64,000 bases of DNA from Halobaculum roseum (GCF_019880245.1 NZ_CP082286.1:434001-498000), one strand, 5' to 3'. Shown: positions 44,888 to 53,230, counted from the stretch's first letter. Translations and numbers: made by a program. Notes: generated by a model from the letters alone, not told the origin.

Positions 44888-45456
44888 GTCGGGTACTCCC
44901 GATCGAGATCGAGGTCGAAATCGTCCTCGGCGTCGGCATCGTCGTCATCCTCGTTCCCCTCCTCGCCCTCGTCGAAATCCGGGCGCTCGTCCGCGAGGAG
45001 GTCGTCGTCCTCGTACAGGTCCTCCGGGTCGCGCAGGTCCGGCAGCTCCTCGGGGGCCTCCTCCACGTGCTCCATGCCGCCGTAGCCGTCGGGGGCGCGA
45101 CCGCCGTCGTCGAACCACTCGTGGAACGCGTCGCGGAACGTCTCCTCGCCGGCGATCGAGGAGCCGCCGCGCTCGCGGAACCAGTAGAGGAAGTCCGCCT
45201 CGTGTTCGTCACACAGCAGCACCTCGTCGAGCGGCTCGCCGTAGACGATGCTCGCGACCCTGCACTGCCGTTTGTTCTCCTCGCCGTGGATCAGATAGCA
45301 GGCGTCGCAGGGCTTGTTCATCACGACCTGAAGCCGCACGAGCCGGTGGCGGGGCTCCTTCGGGATCTCCTCCAGCGGCCTCCAGCCGCCGGCGTCGGTG
45401 AAGACGTCGTCCTCGTCGAAGCGCCAGCCGCGCAGGCCGATGCTCACCTTACCCAT
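44884..45456 (-). CDS. uncharacterised Cys-cluster protein coupled to TrmJ
   Basis: A 190-residue protein that I do not recognise beyond a haloarchaeal hypothetical. The N-terminal half has a basic VRLQVVMNKPCDAC segment, then C-x14-C spacing and a CDEHEADFLYWF stretch, suggesting a zinc site. The C-terminal 60 residues are extremely acidic. The ATG at 45456 begins the conserved part. Its last four bases overlap the TrmJ start, so it may assist the RNA methyltransferase (inference). No catalytic motif is evident. Confidence 0.75.
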   Translation of the reverse strand: MGKVSIGLRGWRFDEDDVFTDAGGWRPLEEIPKEPRHRLVRLQVVMNKPCDACYLIHGEENKRQCRVASIVYGEPLDEVLLCDEHEADFLYWFRERGGSSIAGEETFRDAFHEWFDDGGRAPDGYGGMEHVEEAPEELPDLRDPEDLYEDDDLLADERPDFDEGEEGNEDDDDADAEDDFDLDLDREYPT

Positions 45457-45616
45457 TTGCCCCGTCTTGCCGCGCGCAGGGGATAAGCGGCGCGCTCTCG
45501 GGGCCGGCGACGAGCGACGCGCTCGCGGCGCCGGCGGGCGGCGACGCTCGGTCCCATCGGACGCCGCCGGCTCCGCGATCACAACACCGAAGCGCGACCC
45601 GCCCCTGCAACGGTTC

Positions 45617-46762
45617 ATGCGAACTGTCGACGCCGCCGGCCTCCCGATCGGCGACGATCACCCGCCGCGGATCATGGGCGTGTTGAACGTCTCGAAGGAG
45701 TCCCCCTACGACCCCAGCGTGTACGACGACGCCGGCGAGGCCGCCCGCTACGTCGACGAGGAGCTGATCGACGAGGGCGCCGACATCGTCGACGTGGGTC
45801 TCGAATCCGCGAACAAGCGGTTCGAGGTGCTGTCGGCCGAGGAGGAGCTGGAGCGACTCGACACCGCGATCGAGACGATCGAGAGCGTCTCCGGCGACGC
45901 CGTCTTCTCCATCGAGACCCGATACCACGAGGTCGCCGACGAGGCCCTCGCGCGCGGCTTCGACATGGTGAACGACATCTGCGGCTTCGGCGATCCGGAG
46001 ATGCCCCGCGTGTGCGAGGAACACGACGCCGCGGTGGCGAAGATGGCGTCGCCGCCGGACCTGGAGCGACCGGGCGCCGTCGAGGAGGTGGACGACATCT
46101 ACGAGGCGCTGTCGCTGAACGGCTTCACCGACAAGACCATCGTCGACCCGGCGTTCGGCGGCTGGTCCGAGGAGAAGACCCTGGCGGACGACCGCGAGAC
46201 GTTCCGCCGCCTCCGGGAGTTCCGCGGCTACGGTCGCCCGATCCTGGTGTCGATCAACCGGAAGAACTTCCTCCGGAGCGTCGCCGACCGCGACACCGAG
46301 GAGGCGCTGCCCGTCTCGCTGGCGGCGACCTCGATGGCCGTCGAGCGCGGCGCCCACATCGTCCGCACGCACGACGTGGCCGAGACCCGGGACGCCGCGC
46401 TCATCGGGAAGGAGTTCGCCCGCGATCGCGTCCGGACCCGGGGCGAGGTATCCGTCGAGGAGCTCGACGTGGCGACGACCGGCGACGCCCGCCGGCACGT
46501 GGACCGGTTCGGCGGCGACCCCGCAGTCGCCGACGACGCCGTGGCACGGGTGTACGAGTTCGAGGGGCTCGACTCCGAAGAGATCGGCTCGTTGCGCGCC
46601 GCTACCGCCGGTTCGTCGGCGGTTCTCGTCGCCGACGGGACGGGATCGTCGGCCCTGCTGATCGGCACCGTCGCCGAAACTGTGGCGGCCGCACAGGCCG
46701 CGAGCGGGGCTACGGAGGCGTTGGACGCCGCGCTGTCGTGCGTCGCGCGTCCGACAGAGTAA
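45617..46762 (+). CDS. folP: dihydropteroate synthase
   Basis: A 381-residue TIM-barrel enzyme joining pterin pyrophosphate and p-aminobenzoate to form dihydropteroate in folate synthesis. The MGVLNVSKESPYD motif (residues about 17-29) corresponds to the bacterial MGILNVTPDSF, and VDVGLESANKRF matches the second signature. From about residue 275 there is a C-terminal extension of about 100 residues absent from bacterial enzymes. The downstream gene, mptE, makes the pterin pyrophosphate substrate precursor, so the pair is functionally linked. Confidence 0.88.
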   Translation: MRTVDAAGLPIGDDHPPRIMGVLNVSKESPYDPSVYDDAGEAARYVDEELIDEGADIVDVGLESANKRFEVLSAEEELERLDTAIETIESVSGDAVFSIETRYHEVADEALARGFDMVNDICGFGDPEMPRVCEEHDAAVAKMASPPDLERPGAVEEVDDIYEALSLNGFTDKTIVDPAFGGWSEEKTLADDRETFRRLREFRGYGRPILVSINRKNFLRSVADRDTEEALPVSLAATSMAVERGAHIVRTHDVAETRDAALIGKEFARDRVRTRGEVSVEELDVATTGDARRHVDRFGGDPAVADDAVARVYEFEGLDSEEIGSLRAATAGSSAVLVADGTGSSALLIGTVAETVAAAQAASGATEALDAALSCVARPTE

Positions 46763-46765
46763 GAA

Positions 46766-46774
46766 AACTTATAC
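46766..46774 (+). promoter_or_regulatory. strong TATA-like element after folP
   Basis: AACTTATAC preceded by GAAAA is among the best BRE/TATA-like sequences in the window. The predicted start falls at about 46796-46800, where a small open frame begins. Confidence 0.5.
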
Positions 46775-46795
46775 CCGATCGGTCGATAGCAGACG

Positions 46796-46882
46796 ATGGA
46801 AGCCGGAAGGGCACCGCGGGTAGGGGTACTCTGGTGCGCTTTCGGCCCGATCCCGTATTACTGCGAGCCGTCACGCCGGTAG
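46796..46882 (+). CDS. possible leaderless 28-residue micro-ORF
   Basis: A 28-codon open frame whose ATG coincides with the start site predicted from the TATA element at 46766-46774. The product would have a hydrophobic centre and two cysteines. GC at third positions is clearly lower than in neighbouring genes, which argues against a conserved protein. A regulatory leader or small RNA for mptE is an alternative. Confidence 0.3.
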   Translation: MEAGRAPRVGVLWCAFGPIPYYCEPSRR

Positions 46883-46890
46883 TCACCACC

Positions 46891-47565
46891 ATGGAGTTCA
46901 CCGACTGGGAGCCGATCTACGCGGCGATCCTCGCCGACTTCGGGTTCGACCGCGCCGCCGACGAGGCGGTCAGGGACCGCGCCGCAGCGTTCGCCGAGCC
47001 GTTCGACCTCGACCGGCTGGACTGTTCGGGCGCGACCGTCGCCGTCGCCGGCGCGGGGCCGTCGCTGGAGGCGGAGGCCGACCTCGCTCGCGACGCTGAT
47101 CTGGTGTTCGCGGCCTCGACCGCCACGGACCGCCTCGTCGCCGAGGGCGTCGCGGTCGACGCGATGGTGACGGACCTGGACAAGAACCCCGGGACCGGAC
47201 TCGCGCGGACCGAGCGCGGCGCCGCCGTCGTCGCCCACGCCCACGGCGACAACGGCGATCTGGTCGAGGAGTGGCTCCCCCGCTACGACGCCGCGCACAC
47301 GCTCGTCACGACGCAGGCGGCGCCGGTCGACGCCGTCGCCAACTACGGCGGCTTCACCGACGGTGATCGCGCGGCGTTCCTCGCCGACCACTGCGGCGCC
47401 GAGCGGCTCGTCTTCCCCGGCTGGGATCTCGACGACCCCGAGGTAGACGGCATGAAGGCACGCAAACTGGACTGGGCCGAACGCCTGCTCCACCTTCTGG
47501 AGCGCCGCCGCGGCGAGCGCTTCGCCGTCCTCGACGGCCGGCGCGACGGGATCGATCCGCTGTGA
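46891..47565 (+). CDS. mptE: 6-hydroxymethyl-7,8-dihydropterin pyrophosphokinase (MptE-like)
   Basis: A 224-residue DUF115 family enzyme, the archaeal pterin pyrophosphokinase that replaces FolK. The nucleotide site AGAGPSLE is near residue 54 and the metal-binding TDLDKNPG near residue 92. The ATG at 46891 starts the conserved part. A TATA-like CGTATTAC at 46854-46861 would give a nearly leaderless messenger. It acts just before dihydropteroate synthase (folP, immediately upstream) in folate synthesis. Confidence 0.88.
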   Translation: MEFTDWEPIYAAILADFGFDRAADEAVRDRAAAFAEPFDLDRLDCSGATVAVAGAGPSLEAEADLARDADLVFAASTATDRLVAEGVAVDAMVTDLDKNPGTGLARTERGAAVVAHAHGDNGDLVEEWLPRYDAAHTLVTTQAAPVDAVANYGGFTDGDRAAFLADHCGAERLVFPGWDLDDPEVDGMKARKLDWAERLLHLLERRRGERFAVLDGRRDGIDPL

Positions 47566-47624
47566 CTGTTCCACATCGCTTGTCCACCTCGGTTCCGCTC
47601 GCCCGCTAAAGGATATTTTAGCTG

Positions 47625-47634
47625 ATACTTATTC
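47625..47634 (+). promoter_or_regulatory. TATA-like element of the proteasome beta-like gene
   Basis: ATACTTATTC lies about 27 nt before the ATG at 47657 in an AT-rich stretch (47606-47635), consistent with a leaderless transcript. Confidence 0.5.
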
Positions 47635-47656
47635 GCCGCGGGCGACACGGGACGGT

Positions 47657-48382
47657 ATGGACGACACGGACACCGGCGCGGCGTCGCTCGGGACGACCAT
47701 CGTCGGGATAGTCGCGCACGGGGACACGAACCGCGAGGGAGAGCCGACGAACGATACCGCCGATGCCGACGGCGGCGACCGCGACGAGCACGCCGGCGAC
47801 AGCGGCGACCACGGTGATCGCGGCAACGCGGTTGTACTCGCCTCTGATCGTCGCGCGAGCCTCGGGCGGATGGTATCGAGCAAGGACGCCCGGAAGGTCC
47901 ACCCCATCGGCGACGCGGCGGCGCTGGCGTTCACCGGCTCGGTCTCGGGGGCGCAGGCGCTCGTCGCCGACCTGGACGCCGAGCGCCGGCTCTACGAACT
48001 CCGCCGGGGAACCGAGATGTCGACCACGGCGCTCGCGGGCTACGCCGCCACCGCGATGCGCAAGCAGCGGTACGGCGTCCAGCACCTCCTCGGCGGCGTC
48101 GACGGCGACGGGGCCCACCTCTACACCTTCGACGGGGGCGGGTCGGTCCTCGAACAGCCCTACGCCGCCGACGGGTCCGGGGGGCAGTTCGCCTACGGGA
48201 CTCTGGAGGACGGCTACCGGGAGGGGGTCGGCGTCGCCGACGCGGAGACGCTGGCCGCGCGCGCCGTCGCCGCCGCCAGCGAGCGCGACACCGCCTCTGG
48301 AAACGGGCTCCACCTGGTGACGATCACCGATGACGGGGTCGAGGAGGCCGTCTACGACGACCCGGCGGCGGTCGCCGCCTGA
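47657..48382 (+). CDS. divergent proteasome beta-type subunit with acidic insertion
   Basis: A 241-residue Ntn hydrolase of the proteasome beta type. A 12-residue propeptide would be removed to expose Thr13 in LG-TTIVGI. Catalytic partners are present: Asp64 in ASDRRAS and Lys80 in SKDARKV (spacing D to K of 16 as in Thermoplasma), and Asp/Ser in the ERDTASG segment. Between strands S1 and S2 there is an insertion of about 35 acidic, Gly/Asp-rich residues (about 22-56). The short propeptide differs from the long one typical of haloarchaeal PsmB. It could form an alternative 20S particle or a separate HslV-like peptidase. Confidence 0.85.
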   Translation: MDDTDTGAASLGTTIVGIVAHGDTNREGEPTNDTADADGGDRDEHAGDSGDHGDRGNAVVLASDRRASLGRMVSSKDARKVHPIGDAAALAFTGSVSGAQALVADLDAERRLYELRRGTEMSTTALAGYAATAMRKQRYGVQHLLGGVDGDGAHLYTFDGGGSVLEQPYAADGSGGQFAYGTLEDGYREGVGVADAETLAARAVAAASERDTASGNGLHLVTITDDGVEEAVYDDPAAVAA

Positions 48383-49476
48383 TCGTCGGCGTCGTCTCCC
48401 TCCGGGCCGCCCTCCGTCGACCGCTCGGTCGGTCCCGTTCCCCCTCGGTCGTCGTCCGCCGCGGTCACGCGTTCGGTCTCGACCACGGTCGGCCCGTCGC
48501 CCACGAGGAGCCGGAGCGTCTCCCCGTCGCCGGCGACGGAGACGCGGACGGCCGGCGGATCGGTCGACAGCACGCCCTCGGCCCACTCCGACCCGAGGTT
48601 CCAGATCGGCCGCTCGCGCACGTCGATCCCGTGGTCGTCGCAGAAGGCGACCACCGCCGGGTGCTCCGCGAGCGCGACCGACACCGGAACCCGGACGCGG
48701 AAGTCGCAGTCGGCGCACGCGCCGGCGACGACCGGACGCGCCGGCGCGTCCTCGGTCCCGTCTCCCGCCTCGGCGGCGTCCGGAAGCTCCGCCGGTTCGA
48801 CGAACGCGATCTTCCCCTCGGCGCGGCCCGCGCAGTCAGGACAGACGCCGTCGGCGAGCTGCCGGAGGCGCGCGCGGTGGTAGGCGTCGAACGCCGGGAG
48901 CACCTCGTCGGTGTCGCGGTCGCGGACGCCGCCCGGCGGGAACGGGAGCGCGAGGAGTTCGGTCGCGCAGTCGGTGCAGGCGACGGCGACGTGGTTGTCG
49001 GCGATCCGCGCCTCCAACGCCGACGCGCCGCACACCGGGCAGTCGCCGGCGACCGGCTCGGGGTCGCGGTCCACGCGTTCGGTGTAGACGCCGGCGTCGA
49101 GCGCGCGGGCGGCCTGCCGGCCGGCGAACGTCGGCCGGTAGCGCCCGTCGTCGTCGGTTCTCACGTACCGGTCCGTCAGCTGTCGCAGGTGGTAGGCGAA
49201 CCCCGCCGACGGGCCGTCGGGGTCGTCGGCGACGCGCTCGAACAGCTCGGTGAACCCGAGGGGACGGTCGGCGGACGCGAGCGTCCGGACCGTCCGGAGG
49301 CGCGTCTCGTCGGCCAGGGCGGCGAAGGCGTCGTCGGGCGCGACAGCGGACGCCCCCGCGTCGTCGACCTCGTCGGGGCTCGCGGCGTCCGCGTCGCTCG
49401 CGGGGTCGTCCGCGTCGTTGGCGGCGACGCCCCCGTCGGCTTCGGGACCGGGCGACGCGTCGTGACCGTCGTTCAT
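48352..49476 (-). CDS. winged-helix protein with zinc-ribbon clusters
   Basis: A 374-residue protein. An acidic N-terminal tail (about 1-50) leads to an ArsR-type winged helix (FAALADETRLRTVRTL, SAGFAYHLRQLTDRYV). Then come zinc-type CxxC pairs: CPVCG, CTDC, CPDC and CADC, suggesting two ribbon domains. The C-terminal 30 residues are acidic and low-complexity. Likely a haloarchaeal transcriptional regulator (DUF7351-like); the target is unknown. Its 3' end overlaps the convergent proteasome-like gene by 31 bp. Confidence 0.85.
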   Translation of the reverse strand: MNDGHDASPGPEADGGVAANDADDPASDADAASPDEVDDAGASAVAPDDAFAALADETRLRTVRTLASADRPLGFTELFERVADDPDGPSAGFAYHLRQLTDRYVRTDDDGRYRPTFAGRQAARALDAGVYTERVDRDPEPVAGDCPVCGASALEARIADNHVAVACTDCATELLALPFPPGGVRDRDTDEVLPAFDAYHRARLRQLADGVCPDCAGRAEGKIAFVEPAELPDAAEAGDGTEDAPARPVVAGACADCDFRVRVPVSVALAEHPAVVAFCDDHGIDVRERPIWNLGSEWAEGVLSTDPPAVRVSVAGDGETLRLLVGDGPTVVETERVTAADDDRGGTGPTERSTEGGPEGDDADDQAATAAGSS

Positions 49477-49578
49477 ACCCCGCAGGATCACCGGCGGGGA
49501 CAAGAAGCTGTCCCGGCCGGCGGACCGGCGCGCGGACGCATCGGCGCGGCGGCGTGTCGCCTCGCCGTCGCCCCCTGC

Positions 49579-49586
49579 GCTTACTA
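49579..49586 (+). promoter_or_regulatory. TATA-like element of the photolyase gene
   Basis: GCTTACTA lies about 27 nt before ATG 49610, supporting that start over the GTG at 49598. Confidence 0.4.
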
Positions 49587-49609
49587 CCGTCGCGCCCGTG
49601 TCCGGTCTC

Positions 49610-51130
49610 ATGCGACTGTTCTGGCACCGGCGGGATCTGCGCGTCGCCGACAACCGCGGCCTCGCCGCCGCGGCCGACGCGACCGGGAACGACGGGGCGG
49701 TCGTGCCAGTGTTCGTCTTCGACGACGACGTGCTGGCTCACGGTGCGCCGCCCCGCGTCCGGTTCATGCTCGACGCGCTCGCGGCGCTTCGGGACGACTA
49801 CCGCGAGCGCGGCTCGGACCTGGTCGTCGCCCGCGGCGACCCGGCCGAGGTGCTCCCGGAGCTGGCCGACGAGTTCGGCGCCGAGGCGGTCGTCTGGAAC
49901 GAGGACTACTCCGGGCTGGCCCGCGAGCGCGACGCCCGCGTCCGGGTGGCGCTGGATGCCGCCGGCGTCGCTCGCGAGACCCACCACGACGCGGTGCACC
50001 ACGAGCCGGGCACGATCACGACCAACCAGGGCGACCCCTACGCCGTGTTCACCTATTTCTGGAAGAAGTGGCGCGACCGCGAGAAGGCAGACCCGTTCGA
50101 CGTCCCCGCCGGCGACGACCTCGTCGACGCCGACGCCGCCGATCTCGTCAATGTCGACGCCGTCGCCGGCGACGCTCTCCCGAGTATCACGGATCTCGGG
50201 TTCGTGGAACCGGACGCCGACGTGCAGGCCGCCGGCACCGACGCCGCCCGCGACCGGCTCGCCGCGTTCTGCGAGGACGCCGTCTACCGCTACGGCGAGG
50301 ACCGCGACTACCCGGCGAGGGAGGCGACCTCCCGGCTCTCGACGGATCTCAAGTGGGGCACGATCGGCGTCCGCGAGGTGTACGCCGCGACCGAGGAGGC
50401 GAACGCCGAGGCGGCGGCGATGGCCGACGACACCGTGGACGACGACGGGGAGGGCCCCGTCGCGTCCGTCGAGGAGTTCCAGTCCCAGCTCGCGTGGCGG
50501 GAGTTCTACACGCAGGTGCTGTGGGCGAACCCCGAGGTGGTGACACAGAACTACAAGGACTACGAACGCCCGATCGAGTGGCGCAACGATGACACGGCGA
50601 TGGAGCACCTGGCGGCGTGGAAGGAGGGGAGAACCGGCTATCCGATCGTCGACGCGGGGATGCGCCAACTGACCGAGGAGGCGTACATGCACAACCGCGT
50701 TCGGATGATCGTCGCGTCGTTCCTCACGAAGGACCTGCTGCTCGACTGGCGCCACGGCTACGAGCACTTCAAGCGGCACCTCGCTGACCACGACACCGCC
50801 AACGACAACGGCGGCTGGCAGTGGGCCGCCTCGACCGGGACCGACGCCCAGCCGTACTTCCGCATCTTCAACCCCATGACGCAGGGCGAGCGCTACGACC
50901 CCGACGCCGAGTACGTCGCGGAGTACGTCCCCGAACTCGCGTCCGTCTCCCCCGACAACGTTCACTCCTGGCACGAGCTGTCGGTGGGTCGCCGCCGACA
51001 GCTCGCCCCGGAGTATCCCGACCCGATCGTCGACCACTCCGAGATGCGCGAGCGGGCGCTCTCGATGTTCAAGCGCGCCCGCGGCGAGGAAGAGGGGGAT
51101 GAGGAAGGGGAGGAGGCGAGCGCCGACTGA
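49610..51130 (+). CDS. phr: deoxyribodipyrimidine photolyase
   Basis: A 506-residue class I photolyase/cryptochrome family protein that repairs UV-induced cyclobutane dimers using blue light. The N-terminal antenna domain begins LFWHRRDLRVADN. The FAD-binding domain shows LAWREFYTQVLW, GYPIVDAGMRQL, HNRVRMIVASFLTKDL and the WQWAASTGTDAQPYFRIFNP stretch. Length is normal (about 450-500). It diverges from the zinc-ribbon wHTH gene across 133 bp. Confidence 0.95.
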   Translation: MRLFWHRRDLRVADNRGLAAAADATGNDGAVVPVFVFDDDVLAHGAPPRVRFMLDALAALRDDYRERGSDLVVARGDPAEVLPELADEFGAEAVVWNEDYSGLARERDARVRVALDAAGVARETHHDAVHHEPGTITTNQGDPYAVFTYFWKKWRDREKADPFDVPAGDDLVDADAADLVNVDAVAGDALPSITDLGFVEPDADVQAAGTDAARDRLAAFCEDAVYRYGEDRDYPAREATSRLSTDLKWGTIGVREVYAATEEANAEAAAMADDTVDDDGEGPVASVEEFQSQLAWREFYTQVLWANPEVVTQNYKDYERPIEWRNDDTAMEHLAAWKEGRTGYPIVDAGMRQLTEEAYMHNRVRMIVASFLTKDLLLDWRHGYEHFKRHLADHDTANDNGGWQWAASTGTDAQPYFRIFNPMTQGERYDPDAEYVAEYVPELASVSPDNVHSWHELSVGRRRQLAPEYPDPIVDHSEMRERALSMFKRARGEEEGDEEGEEASAD

Positions 51131-51148
51131 CCCCGACGGCCCGTCGGA

Positions 51149-51289
51149 TCACACGCCGATCTCGCTCACGCCGAGGATCGCCCCGCAGGCGGCACACTCC
51201 CAGACCGTCGCGTCTCCGGTGAACCGGGCGTCGGTCTCGCTCTCGACGACCTCGCGGACGTCCGTGTCGCAGTGGGGACAGTGACCCAT
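51149..51289 (-). CDS. small zinc-finger protein (two CxxC)
   Basis: A 46-residue protein with two zinc-knuckle pairs, CPHC near the start and CAAC near residue 33. It belongs to the class of haloarchaeal micro-proteins with CPxCG-related motifs; several such proteins affect biofilm or motility in other haloarchaea, but this one is uncharacterised. The ATG at 51289 begins MGHCPHC; a longer open frame upstream overlaps the neighbouring gene's promoter and is not likely. It is convergent with photolyase, 18 bp away. Confidence 0.8.
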   Translation of the reverse strand: MGHCPHCDTDVREVVESETDARFTGDATVWECAACGAILGVSEIGV

Positions 51290-51396
51290 GCGCCCTTCGA
51301 GCGGCCGGCCGCACATGAACCTGATCGCCGCGCCGTCGCTCCTCGTGACGGCACGGCTCACGGTACGACTATGCCGCCGGAGTCCCTCCACGGAGT

Positions 51397-52020
51397 ATGG
51401 ACATCGCCGTGCTGCTGTACGAGGGATTCGACGAGTTGGACGCGGTCGGCCCGTTCGAGGTGTTCCGCAACGCCGAGGCCGCCGGCGCCGACTTCCACAC
51501 GGAACTCGTCGCGCTCGACGGTCCCGGAACGGTCACCGCGAGCCACGGGATGCGCGTCGAGGCCGAGGGCGACCTCCCCGATCCGGGCGACCTCGACCTG
51601 CTCGTCGTCCCCGGCGGCGGCTGGAACGACCGCAGCGAGGCCGGCGCGTGGGCGGAGTACGAGCGCGGCGCGATCCCGGAGGTCGTCGCCGCCCACCACG
51701 ACGCCGGCGCGACCGTCGCGTCCGTCTGCACCGGCGGGATGTTGCTCTCGAAGGCGGGCCTGTTCGACGGTCGTCCCGCGGTCACTCACGCCTCAGCCCT
51801 CGAGGACCTCCGCGACACCGACGCCGACGTCCGCGAGGAGCGCGTCGTCGACGACGGGGACGTGCTCTCGGCGGGCGGCGTCACCTCGGGGATCGACTTG
51901 GCGCTCCACATCGTCGAACGCGAGGCGGGCGCCGAGATCGCCGAGTCGGTGGCGACGACGATGGAGTACACCCGCCAGCACGACGCCTACGAGCCGGGCG
52001 CGATCGCGCGATCGGAGTGA
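51397..52020 (+). CDS. DJ-1/PfpI family protein
   Basis: A 207-residue class I glutamine amidotransferase-like fold. The nucleophile elbow ASVCTGGMLL (Cys near residue 110) and a Glu in the N-terminal GPFEVF (near residue 21) are the family's catalytic pair. Members act as stress chaperones, glyoxalases or peptidase-like hydrolases; which applies is unclear. It is followed by a T-rich tract (52037-52045) that may end transcription. Confidence 0.9.
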   Translation: MDIAVLLYEGFDELDAVGPFEVFRNAEAAGADFHTELVALDGPGTVTASHGMRVEAEGDLPDPGDLDLLVVPGGGWNDRSEAGAWAEYERGAIPEVVAAHHDAGATVASVCTGGMLLSKAGLFDGRPAVTHASALEDLRDTDADVREERVVDDGDVLSAGGVTSGIDLALHIVEREAGAEIAESVATTMEYTRQHDAYEPGAIARSE

Positions 52021-52036
52021 CGCGCCGGACGGAACG

Positions 52037-52045
52037 TCTCTTTTC
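52037..52045 (+). terminator. T-rich tract after the DJ-1/PfpI gene
   Basis: TCTCTTTTC lies 17 bp after the stop codon between convergent genes, in DNA otherwise poor in T. This fits the T-rich archaeal terminator type. No hairpin is evident. Confidence 0.35.
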
Positions 52046-52056
52046 GTCGCCGGCGC

Positions 52057-53052
52057 TCAGTCGTCGGTCGCCGGCGCCGCCGCGGGCTCCGGGGAGCCGT
52101 CGACCGCGTCGTCGCGCCAGGTGAAGAAGCTCGCGAGCGCGGGGCCGGAGACGTTGTGCCAAACGCTGAACAGCGCGGGAACGAGCGCCGCCGCCGGCGA
52201 GAACAGCGAGGTCGCGAGCGCCACCGCGAGGCCGCTGTTCTGGAGACCGACCTCGAACGCGCAGGTCCGCCGCCGGTCCGCGGACATCCCCGCCGCGCGG
52301 CCGACGCCGTAGCCGGCGCCCAGCCCGATCGCGTTGTGGACCACGACGGCGAGCAGTACCAGGGCGCCCGCGGTCAGGATGTTGTCGACGTTCGCGCCGA
52401 CCACGCCGGCGACGATGGCGACGATGGCGACGACGCTGACCAGCGGGAACACGTCGACGCCCGCCTCGGCGGCCTCGGGCGCTCGCCGGTCGAGGACGTA
52501 CCGGATCGCGAACCCGAGCACGACCGGAACGATGACGATCTGGACGATGCTGCCGAACATCTGCGCGAACGTCACGTCGACCGTCTCCCCGAGCGCGAAC
52601 AGCGTCCACGCGGGCATGACGATCGGCGCCGCGAGCGTCGTGAGCGTCGTGACGGCCACCGACAGCGCCACGTCGCCGCGGCCCAGGAACGTCATCACGT
52701 TCGAGGCGGTGCCGCCGGGGGCGGCGCCGACGAGGATCAGCCCGACGCCGATGGCGTCCGGGAGGTCGAGCAGGATGTACAGCCCGTAGGCCGCCAGCGG
52801 CATCACGAGCCACTGCGCGGCCGCGGCGATCCCGACGTCGACGGGGCGCTCGACCAGTCGCTCGAAGTCCTCGGGTTGGAGCGTCAGCCCCATCCCGAGC
52901 ATGATCACCCCGAGCAGCGGCGTGACGTAGTCGAGGACCGGGATGAACGGGTCCGGGCGCACGAGCGCCGCGCCGGCGGCCGCGAGGACCCACACGACGA
53001 AGTACTTGCTGGCGATCCGACCCACCGCAGCGAGCTGATCGATCAGGGACAC
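52057..53052 (-). CDS. bile acid:sodium symporter (BASS) family transporter
   Basis: A 331-residue membrane protein with about nine to ten helices. Typical features are the GLTLQPEDF segment near residue 62, the GAAPGGTASNVMTFL motif near residue 107 and the EVGLQNSGLAVALA motif near residue 267. These fit the BASS/ACR3-like sodium-coupled transport family for organic anions such as pantoate, pyruvate or bile-acid-like molecules. The GTG at 53052 is chosen because it gives a normal N-terminus; the longer open frame includes non-conserved residues. It diverges from superoxide dismutase. Confidence 0.87.
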   Translation of the reverse strand: MSLIDQLAAVGRIASKYFVVWVLAAAGAALVRPDPFIPVLDYVTPLLGVIMLGMGLTLQPEDFERLVERPVDVGIAAAAQWLVMPLAAYGLYILLDLPDAIGVGLILVGAAPGGTASNVMTFLGRGDVALSVAVTTLTTLAAPIVMPAWTLFALGETVDVTFAQMFGSIVQIVIVPVVLGFAIRYVLDRRAPEAAEAGVDVFPLVSVVAIVAIVAGVVGANVDNILTAGALVLLAVVVHNAIGLGAGYGVGRAAGMSADRRRTCAFEVGLQNSGLAVALATSLFSPAAALVPALFSVWHNVSGPALASFFTWRDDAVDGSPEPAAAPATDD

Positions 53053-53222
53053 GACGTGACCGACGACCCCTCGCGCGTGAAAACGTGTCGCAGTGTACAA
53101 TTCTCGCGAACCTGAGGTAAGCGCCCGCCCGACCGAGAACCGAACGGGCGAGGGCGGATCGCAAGCCTGCGTCGGTTTCGGAGCGAAACGCTCTTGTGAA
53201 GTGCTAGCAGTCAACTTCTCAA

Positions 53223-53230
53223 TCTTTAAC
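53223..53230 (+). promoter_or_regulatory. TATA-like element of superoxide dismutase
   Basis: TCTTTAAC is followed about 25 nt later by the predicted start. A GGAGG Shine-Dalgarno sequence at 53255-53259 lies nine bases before the ATG at 53269. Confidence 0.5.

Noticed and set aside
47618-47880. Hydrophobic membrane-helix-like frame antisense to the proteasome insertion
   Set aside because: Antisense of Asp/Gly/Ala-rich codons automatically gives Val/Ala/Ile-rich residues. No start, promoter or family support.
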